NCBI GenBank assembly: GCA_019358945.1
Contig: JAHHIE010000002.1
Location: 279,697-343,696 of the forward strand
Reading direction: 5' to 3'
DNA length: 64,000 nt
From: Stenomitos rutilans HA7619-LM2
GTDB lineage: Bacteria; Cyanobacteriota; Cyanobacteriia; Leptolyngbyales; Leptolyngbyaceae
Shown here: in pieces, positions 58,805 to 64,000 of the stretch
How positions within the stretch are numbered: position 1 is the stretch's first letter
Layout: each line of letters opens with the position of its first letter
Notes under the pieces: model-generated
What the model was told of the DNA's origin: nothing
The model's database searches: none
The model's input: the letters and a program-made list of their open reading frames with translations, nothing else
Made by a program: the position numbers and the translations under genes

Positions 58805-60061
58805 TTAGATTGGACGTTTAGGCATTACAAGGTCTATCTGCCGCTTCAGTTTTGCTGCTTGATCTGGATTGCCCAGGAAGAGGAAGCCGATTCTGGCTTG
58901 CGAAAGACAGTAAAGCAATTGCTGTGAGTCTTTAAGGGTGGCGTAAACCTGACCCAGACCGTAATACGCCAGCGTCCATTCTTCTAAATCTTCAGGGGAC
59001 TGCATTTGCGCGATCGCCGTATTGTAAGCGTTGCCTGCTAAGCGAATTAAGCCAGTCTGCCAGTAGAGGTCACCGAGGGTGCGGTATAGGACGGACGATC
59101 GCGGCTCTTTCTGAAGCTGGGTTTCCAACACTGCAATGGCTTCAGCGCTGAGGCTGTAGGTTTGGTAGTTGTCTGGCGTCAGTTCGTAAGCTGCGATCGC
59201 ATTGGCAGGCAAAACATAGTCGTCATAGTAGGTCGCTAGCATTAGCGCAGTTGTTTCATTGATCGGTTTGCCCCGCAGCAGTTTTGCCGTGATGATCTGA
59301 ACATCGGTGGCTTCAGCGGGGCGCAGTACTCTAAAATCGAGTGCTTGCGCCAGTTCACCGCTGGGTGTTGTGTCTTCGCGAGACGAACGATCAGTGTTGG
59401 TCATCACGACGAGCGTATAGACCAATCCTGGCTCTAACGGTTTGCCAGCGTAAGCGATTTGCGTGTCTTTGGTTTGCGCTTGCCCTACGGTGCCCGTAGG
59501 GCTGCTCACTTCCACCCTATAGTTACTGGCATCGGCAACCATGTGCCAACGTAAGAGGGGTTTGGCACTCAGCAACAGTGAGTGTCGAGGCGTAATCAGG
59601 TAGGGGATGGAGGCGTCTAGCCCACCCTCTGCATTGAAATCTTGAGTCCCTCTGGGCGCATTGGTTCGCCAAACGGGACAAACTTTGCCAAGTCCAGAGA
59701 CGGCTTTCACAGATCGCTGCAAACCGTTGGGACACAAAATTGTGACCTGCACGCCTTGGTCTGGGGTGAGTAGATCACCCCGGTTCAGTTCTGCTCCCTG
59801 GCGAGCAAAAAAGCTGTTGGGTGGATCGTCACGCTGAACACGCACTTTGCCTTTGCCAACAATAATTTGGACGCGAGCAGAGCGAGGCAGGTTAGCTTTA
59901 GAGGGTTGGGCGAATGTCGCTGGCAGGAGGGTGAACGCGATCGCCACTGTTATGAACATCCCGAAAACGAACGCGACCCAACGTATAGCTTGCTTCGATG
60001 TAGTTACTGTCCCTGATTCGCCTCCCATTTCGTCAGGCGTTTCTGAGCGGTGTTCAGCCAC
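58805..60061 (-). CDS. FecR-like/TPR exported protein
   Basis: About 418 residues from GTG 60061 (ATG at 60028 is an alternative). One N-terminal membrane span (WVAFVFGMFITVAIAFTLLP), then a FecR-like segment (ARQGAELNRGDLLTPDQGVQ) that includes VTILCPNG and VCPVWR, a fibronectin-like region, and TPR-like helices in the C-terminal third (SSVLYRTLGDLYWQTGLIRL). In cyanobacteria this type sits beside TPR-CHAT genes, as here. Overlaps the preceding ORF by 58 bases. Function unknown. Confidence 0.75.
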   Translation of the reverse strand: MAEHRSETPDEMGGESGTVTTSKQAIRWVAFVFGMFITVAIAFTLLPATFAQPSKANLPRSARVQIIVGKGKVRVQRDDPPNSFFARQGAELNRGDLLTPDQGVQVTILCPNGLQRSVKAVSGLGKVCPVWRTNAPRGTQDFNAEGGLDASIPYLITPRHSLLLSAKPLLRWHMVADASNYRVEVSSPTGTVGQAQTKDTQIAYAGKPLEPGLVYTLVVMTNTDRSSREDTTPSGELAQALDFRVLRPAEATDVQIITAKLLRGKPINETTALMLATYYDDYVLPANAIAAYELTPDNYQTYSLSAEAIAVLETQLQKEPRSSVLYRTLGDLYWQTGLIRLAGNAYNTAIAQMQSPEDLEEWTLAYYGLGQVYATLKDSQQLLYCLSQARIGFLFLGNPDQAAKLKRQIDLVMPKRPI

Positions 60062-60735
60062 TCGTCTTCTTCAGGAACGGTTGCGACACCATAGCGAGCA
60101 CACAACTTCCATTCCGCCAAGGCTTTCTTTTGAGCCCAAAGCGGCCTTTTCTGATCGCCTTGAGCTTCAATCACTTGTGCCTGTAAGCAATGAGCGGCAG
60201 CTAATGTTTCCTTGGGCAGTTTTTCAGCTTGTCCCAGCTTGATAGCATCATCCAGCCAGGTGTCGGCATCGGTAAGGTTGCCCTGTTTTAAGCGTGCCCA
60301 ACCCATGTTTTTCATCAAAGCGAATTTTGTGGCGGATTGGAGCGTTACTTGCTCATCGGAGAGGGGCTTTTGGAGGAACGCGATTGCAATCGGGTAGTCC
60401 TTTTTGAGAATGTTGAGTCGTGCCAGGTTGTTGACCGCATTGGAGTCGGCGATCGCATATTGATATTGCGTCCGAGCGTCATCAGGCTTTTGCAAATCCT
60501 CGTAGAGTCTGCCCAGCCAGAAGTGAGCAGCGGTATTATCAGCGTTCAGTTCTAGCGCCCGCTTGTATTTGGCTTCGGCACTGCCCCAGGCTTTTTTTTC
60601 GTAGGCTTCCCGCCCCTGATCGGTGTACCAGCTAGAAATGGCGGGTAGGGATTGTCGAAGTCCTACCAAACCCAGCAGTAAGACGCACGATCCGGCGGTG
60701 CCGAGTTCGTGCCAATACTGTTCTGGGACGTGCAA
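60004..60735 (-). CDS. TPR protein, C-terminal part of a split gene
   Basis: A 243-residue reading from an in-frame ATG-less GTG/ATG region near 60735 (MHVPEQYWHELGTAGSC). A membrane span (AGSCVLLLGLVGL) is followed by TPR units (YEKKAWGSAEAKYKRALELN and ADNTAAHFWLGRLYEDLQ). The frame is open upstream to TAA at 60814-60816 and beyond that continues the 60814-61263 ORF. It is therefore probably one 419-residue protein broken by a nonsense codon. Confidence 0.75.
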   Translation of the reverse strand: MHVPEQYWHELGTAGSCVLLLGLVGLRQSLPAISSWYTDQGREAYEKKAWGSAEAKYKRALELNADNTAAHFWLGRLYEDLQKPDDARTQYQYAIADSNAVNNLARLNILKKDYPIAIAFLQKPLSDEQVTLQSATKFALMKNMGWARLKQGNLTDADTWLDDAIKLGQAEKLPKETLAAAHCLQAQVIEAQGDQKRPLWAQKKALAEWKLCARYGVATVPEEDEWLNTAQKRLTKWEANQGQ

Positions 60736-60813
60736 CCCTTTCAGCGTCTGTTTGCTGGCTACTTGTCCCGCTTTGGTGAGTGCGCCACCAGCCGTTAACA
60801 GGGTGAGGATGCT

Positions 60814-61263
60814 TTACACGCTAACAGCGATCGCGCCTGTTGTATCAGGGCCACCTTTGAGGAAGCGGGTGGAAATATCACCGACCAGTCCGAGGGAAAT
60901 GGTGAGAAAGGTGACGGAGAGCGCTGTCCAGAGCCAATCGAGCTGGCTCCACTGCTTTGGCTTGGGTGCTTCTAGCCACCACCACCAGGCGGTTTCTTTG
61001 GGACTGAAGCTGACACGCCAGTCTGCTTTTTGAGTGAAGGGGGTGATCGCGTCTGCTTGCGCCCTCAACTGTTGATCTAGCTCACTGATGGTTTGGAGTA
61101 CGGCACCAGACACTGGCTCTGTATCTGCTAACGCCGCCTGTATGCCATCTCTAGCATTCAAAGCTTCCAGCACGATCGCGGCTGGAACAGGACGATCGGC
61201 TTGAGCAAGAGCGGCGATCGCCGCCTTGTAATGTTGAATCGCCTGGTCGAGTGGTCGCGTCAT
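60814..61263 (-). CDS. Membrane/helical protein, N-terminal part of a split gene
   Basis: A 149-residue reading from ATG 61263 (MTRPLDQAIQHYKAAIAALA) with a coiled-coil head and membrane span (WLWTALSVTFLTISLGLVGD) ending GAIAVSV and TAA. Directly past the stop the same frame reads SILTLLTAGGALTKAGQVAS and runs into the TPR ORF at 60735. A CAA to TAA change would create the break. Starts 12 bases after the CHAT gene ends. Confidence 0.75.
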   Translation of the reverse strand: MTRPLDQAIQHYKAAIAALAQADRPVPAAIVLEALNARDGIQAALADTEPVSGAVLQTISELDQQLRAQADAITPFTQKADWRVSFSPKETAWWWWLEAPKPKQWSQLDWLWTALSVTFLTISLGLVGDISTRFLKGGPDTTGAIAVSV

Positions 61264-61275
61264 GGGGTCATCATC

Positions 61276-62424
61276 CTACAAATTGTTGCCAGTGAGGATG
61301 AAGGGTGCCCAGTAGTAGGGATGGCTGAAATCACGGGCGATCACAGGTATGGAGCCATCAGTGGTGGGAAGCTTGAAGCTATCACCGCGAGTTTGCTTGG
61401 TGGCAGTGCCTGCGACTCGTAGCAGCGATCGTTGTGCCTGTCGTAGGGCTTCGGCTTTGCTCTTGCCCGTTGATAGGTTTTGATAGAATTGCTGCATCAG
61501 TTGGCTGGTGCTGGTGTCGTTGACGAGCCAGAGGGAGGCAATCACCGACTTTGCGCCGCTGGTGAGGAAGTAGTAGCTGATGCCGGACACTTCAATGCCT
61601 TCTTTATCCGCACCACCCTTGGCGGTTTCGCAGGCGGACAGCACCACGAGATGAATGCCGCCTAAGTCGGTCATTGTCTCAATTTGAGGATTTTTGAGTG
61701 GCTGACCGTTGCCCAACACCAGAAAGGAGTCCTCCGGGTTGCCGGGGACAAACTGACCGTGGGTGGCAATATGGACGATGCGATGGTCGATGAGCTTTTT
61801 GAATGCCTCAGTGGTAAAGTCTTGATTCAGCAGCTTTAAGCCGGGATAGATGCCAGTGGTACCCGATCGCACAATGCCGTTGAGTTCATCGGGCACATTG
61901 GGCAACGCATTGAAGTTAGGCACCTTCTCCGAAAGCCCCAGCGCAAGTACAGGGTGTTCCCGTGGCAGCACTCGGAGGTCTTGCCGAATCAATTCATAGG
62001 TGCTGACGGACTGCTTGAGAAAGACCACTGCCAACTCTGCCTGTTTCTGCGCTTCCAGCAAATAGCCGATATTGTTGAGCGTGGTGCCTTCGTCCGCGCG
62101 GTCACCAATCTCCTTGCGAATGACCAAGGCTTGCTGATAGAACTCCAACGCTTTGGGATACTGCCCCAGGCTGTCGTAAATGCCGCCAATGTTGTTGAGC
62201 GTGGTGCCTTCGCCCACGCGGTCACCAATCTCCTTGCGAATGACCAAGGCTTGCTGATAGAACTCCAACGCTTTGGGATACTGCCCCAGACTGTCGTAAA
62301 TGCCGCCAATGTTGTTGAGCGTGGTGCCTTCGCCCGCGCGGTCACTAACTTGCTTAAGGCGTTCAAGTGCTTTTTGAAACGAGTCAAGAGCCTGACGATA
62401 CTCTGCCCGATGATACTGCTGCAT
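61276..62424 (-). CDS. TPR-CHAT caspase-like protease
   Basis: Caspase-HetF-associated protease. From ATG 62424 it has 382 residues: three TPR units (GGIYDSLGQYPKALEFYQQA), a shortened linker, then the CHAT domain with catalytic His in IVHIATHGQF and Cys in VVLSACETAKGG, then GAKSVIASLWLVNDTSTSQL. CHAT-TPR proteins are usually longer, so an internal part is missing. ATG 62424 has no ribosome-binding site; a signal peptide encoded from ATG 62573 is out of frame by one heptamer (see finding). Confidence 0.88.
   Translation of the reverse strand: MQQYHRAEYRQALDSFQKALERLKQVSDRAGEGTTLNNIGGIYDSLGQYPKALEFYQQALVIRKEIGDRVGEGTTLNNIGGIYDSLGQYPKALEFYQQALVIRKEIGDRADEGTTLNNIGYLLEAQKQAELAVVFLKQSVSTYELIRQDLRVLPREHPVLALGLSEKVPNFNALPNVPDELNGIVRSGTTGIYPGLKLLNQDFTTEAFKKLIDHRIVHIATHGQFVPGNPEDSFLVLGNGQPLKNPQIETMTDLGGIHLVVLSACETAKGGADKEGIEVSGISYYFLTSGAKSVIASLWLVNDTSTSQLMQQFYQNLSTGKSKAEALRQAQRSLLRVAGTATKQTRGDSFKLPTTDGSIPVIARDFSHPYYWAPFILTGNNL
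62101..62340. repeat. Tandem 120-bp duplication in the TPR-CHAT gene
   Basis: Bases 62101-62220 and 62221-62340 are 118/120 identical; each encodes one 40-residue TPR unit. The near identity suggests a recent unit duplication, allowing repeat-number variation without frame change. Confidence 0.95.
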
Positions 62425-62485
62425 TCCCTGCTGGTTTAACTGCTCAGCCTCTGCTTTACGGCTCTGGTCTGTCTGTGCCTGGGCA

Positions 62486-62510
62486 GGGAGTAGGGAGTAG
62501 GGAGTAGGGA
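62486..62510. repeat. GGGAGTA heptamer array within the CHAT leader
   Basis: Three perfect GGGAGTA units (62486-62506) plus GGGA, between the signal-peptide frame and the mature frame of the CHAT protein. Adding one unit or removing two joins the two frames. Confidence 0.9.
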
Positions 62511-62671
62511 CACTATTGGAGCCAGGAGCAGTGCCATTGCGAGAGTGCGTAGGGCTTTGAGGGAGTGGGGCATTGGTTTGCAGTAAGGGGGCTGATATCG
62601 CATTCTCTGAGCTATTCTCTAGCCTAAGGGAAATACACCCATTGAGTCGTTATCTCCGGATTTGTAACGAT

Positions 62672-63028
62672 CAAGTGTCAACATTCAACGACCATGCTTT
62701 AAGCATCAGCGCTGATGCTCTGAGGTTCAGCGGCGAGGCTCTGAAGCTTGGCAATGATGCTCTGAGGTTCAACAACGAGGCTTTAGGGTTCAGCGACGAA
62801 GCTTTGAACAACAATCACGATGCCCAATGACTCCTTGATGATGCTCTGAGGTTCAACGCTAAAGCTCTGAGGTTCAACAATGATGCTCTGAGGTTCAACG
62901 ACGAGGCTTTAAGCAACAATCACGATGCTTAAGGCTGCAACGCTAAAGCTCTGAGGTTTAGCGCTGATGTGCCAAGCTGCAACGATGAACCGTCTAACAA
63001 CAAGCCTGAGGCTCAACAGATGATGGCT
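62672..63028 (+). repeat. 21-bp repeat array, heptapeptide register
   Basis: About 17 imperfect 21-base units, e.g. GATGCTCTGAGGTTCAACAAC, keeping one reading register throughout. In frame they read DALRFSG EALKLGN DALRFNN EALGFSD and so on, but TGA (62828-62830) and TAA (about 62930) interrupt. Later units degenerate. A coding ancestor or a non-coding minisatellite are both possible. Confidence 0.8.
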
Positions 63029-63136
63029 TCAGTTCCTCACAATGGCTTGCCAGCAGCCTGGAAGTTGGAGGCGATCGCGCCTCCAATCATAGAAGCCATA
63101 TCATAAAGAAACACGCATCAGCAGGCAGGGAGAGCT

Positions 63137-63709
63137 ATGGCGATCGCCACCCAACCCATGACCCTTGAAGACTACCTCAACTACGACGACGACAGCGATA
63201 CCCGCTACGAGCTAGACAGTGGAACCCTAACTGCCATGCCACCAGAGAGCGTCCAGAATAATCGCATTGCCTCGTTTCTCTTCGCTTATTTTCTGCAACT
63301 TGGCATTCCCTACTATTGCTTGAGTATTGGGACACAGATTGCTGTTAGTGGAAAACGGGCAACGGCAAGGCAACCAGATTTAATGGTGCTGTCAGAAGAG
63401 TCCGCTAATGCTCTAGAGGGGGCGAAGCAATCCTTCATTACCCACGATATGCCACCGCCCTTGCTGGTCGTTGAAGTGGTGAGTCCGCAACAAGAGAACC
63501 GCGACTATCGTCACAAGCGCACCGAATACGCCGGACGACACATCCCAGAGTACTGGATTGTAGACCCGATCGCGCAAAAAGTCACCGTACTGGAATGGGT
63601 TGATGGCTTGTACGAAGACCGGGCGTATCAGGGTAATGAGGCGATTGTCTCCTCCTCTCTTCCAGGCTTAAAGCTAACCGCTACGCAGGTATTAGAAGCC
63701 GGACGTTAA
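63137..63709 (+). CDS. Uma2-family (DUF820) nuclease-like protein
   Basis: A 190-residue PD-(D/E)XK-fold protein: MTLEDYLNYDD start region, Asp in RQPDLMVLSE, Glu in LLVVEVVSPQ and the YWIVDP motif. Uma2 proteins are abundant in cyanobacteria; they are predicted endonucleases of unknown role. CGATCGCC-rich start, and a GGGAGAGC ribosome-binding-type site before the ATG. Confidence 0.92.
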   Translation: MAIATQPMTLEDYLNYDDDSDTRYELDSGTLTAMPPESVQNNRIASFLFAYFLQLGIPYYCLSIGTQIAVSGKRATARQPDLMVLSEESANALEGAKQSFITHDMPPPLLVVEVVSPQQENRDYRHKRTEYAGRHIPEYWIVDPIAQKVTVLEWVDGLYEDRAYQGNEAIVSSSLPGLKLTATQVLEAGR

Positions 63710-63772
63710 CTCAAATCTTGCACCATTCTCAAGAAGACGTCTTTCCAGCCTTTCTGACGATCGCCCTGCCCC

Positions 63773-63794
63773 GCCCTGAACTAAAAGTTCGGGC
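63773..63794. repeat. Palindromic repeat GCCCTGAACT...AGTTCGGGC
   Basis: GCCC(T)GAACT AAA AGTTCGGGC forms a nine-pair hairpin with one bulged T. I recall this word in many cyanobacterial intergenic regions, often followed by the hairpin listed next. Confidence 0.65.
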
Positions 63795-63847
63795 TAATAG
63801 AGGAAAGTCCACTGAAGTGTACTAGGAGGCAACTGAGCGGTTTTTCC

Positions 63848-63865
63848 AGTCCGTTTTAACGGACT
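63848..63865. repeat. Palindromic repeat AGTCCGTTTTAACGGACT
   Basis: Perfect eight-pair inverted repeat with two-base loop. Together with 63773-63794 it forms a composite palindromic element. Nothing else is recognised up to 64000. Confidence 0.75.
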
Positions 63866-64000
63866 TCGTGCTGTTATCCCTCTTTTGTTACTACGGTGGA
63901 GGAGAAGAAATTCAAGTCCCATCAAGCTGCTTTCAGGTCTGGGATTGGAAGAATCTGGCAGGTATCCATCCAATCCATCAACTCATGTAAGGCTCGTTTG

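Noticed and set aside
62573..62830. 85-codon plus-strand ORF covering the start of the 21-bp array
   Set aside because: Its first half is antisense to the CHAT leader and has no ribosome-binding site. Only the repeat part is of interest and is reported as a repeat.
63791..63801. GAGGAAAGTCC, identical to the CR-I core of RNase P RNA (rnpB)
   Set aside because: The bases that follow (ACTGAAGTG) do not match the P4/CR-I continuation, no CR-V partner is visible, and the flanks are palindromic repeats. Judged a chance or repeat-derived match.

Overview
The window is chromosomal DNA from a cyanobacterium, most likely a filamentous non-model form of the Leptolyngbya/Oscillatoriales type (genus is inference). 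The evidence is the iterated palindrome GCGATCGC (HIP1, e.g. at 731 and 10759), a cyanobacterial ribosomal operon order without rpsN between rplE and rpsH and without rpmD between rpsE and rplO, a BtpA-type photosystem I biogenesis protein, an InrS-like metal sensor, DUF4336, DUF6335 and DUF6875 proteins, many WD40/TPR/CHAT signalling proteins, and short heptamer (STRR-like) and palindromic repeats between genes.

Layout. 1-13485 (+): the spc/alpha ribosomal supercluster, rplP(partial)-rpmC-rpsQ-rplN-rplX-rplE-rpsH-rplF-rplR-rpsE-rplO-secY-adk-infA-rpmJ-rpsM-rpsK-rpoA-rplQ-truA-rplM-rpsI-rpmE-prfA; several gaps hold copies of a short repeat. 13486-26565: accessory and signalling genes, namely a TIR-TM-WD40 protein, a DUF4336 protein, a small membrane ORF, an ABC exporter, a small Cys/His protein, a Ser/Thr kinase with a WD40 propeller, an exported CE1-type esterase and a CtpA-like protease. 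26773-31183: a small natural-product-like locus with a YbaK deacylase gene broken by an in-frame TGA, a DUF6875 gene and a divergent one-module NRPS (A-T-TE). 31203-36270: btpA, rimO, a DEAD-box helicase and a DEDDh exonuclease. 36332-37507: a decayed patch with an attC-like element, an Rpn-family nuclease pseudogene and an IS630-type transposase remnant. 37678-40216: an HtrA-type protease, an InrS/CsoR-type regulator and a Crp/Fnr regulator. 40217-48432: a 1.1 kb gap with a tiny ORF and stem-loop, a giant acidic repeat protein whose gene ends on an A AAA AAG heptamer in register to fuse by -1 frameshift to an Hsp70-like gene, and a convergent membrane-anchored coiled-coil gene. 48933-58596: a DUF6335 gene, RecQ with a PcrA-like tail, an RND efflux pair, a GH13 enzyme and a Tat-exported superoxide dismutase. 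58732-58802: tRNA-Gly(CCC). 58805-63709: a FecR/TPR gene, a membrane TPR gene split by TAA, a TPR-CHAT gene whose signal peptide is one heptamer out of frame, a 21-bp heptapeptide-coding array and a Uma2 nuclease. The window ends in two palindromic repeats.

The best candidates for something new are the frameshift junction at 45118-45124, the heptamer-controlled CHAT gene, the 21-bp array at 62672-63028, and the TIR-TM-double-propeller protein. All functional statements come from reading protein sequences by eye; no database search was possible.
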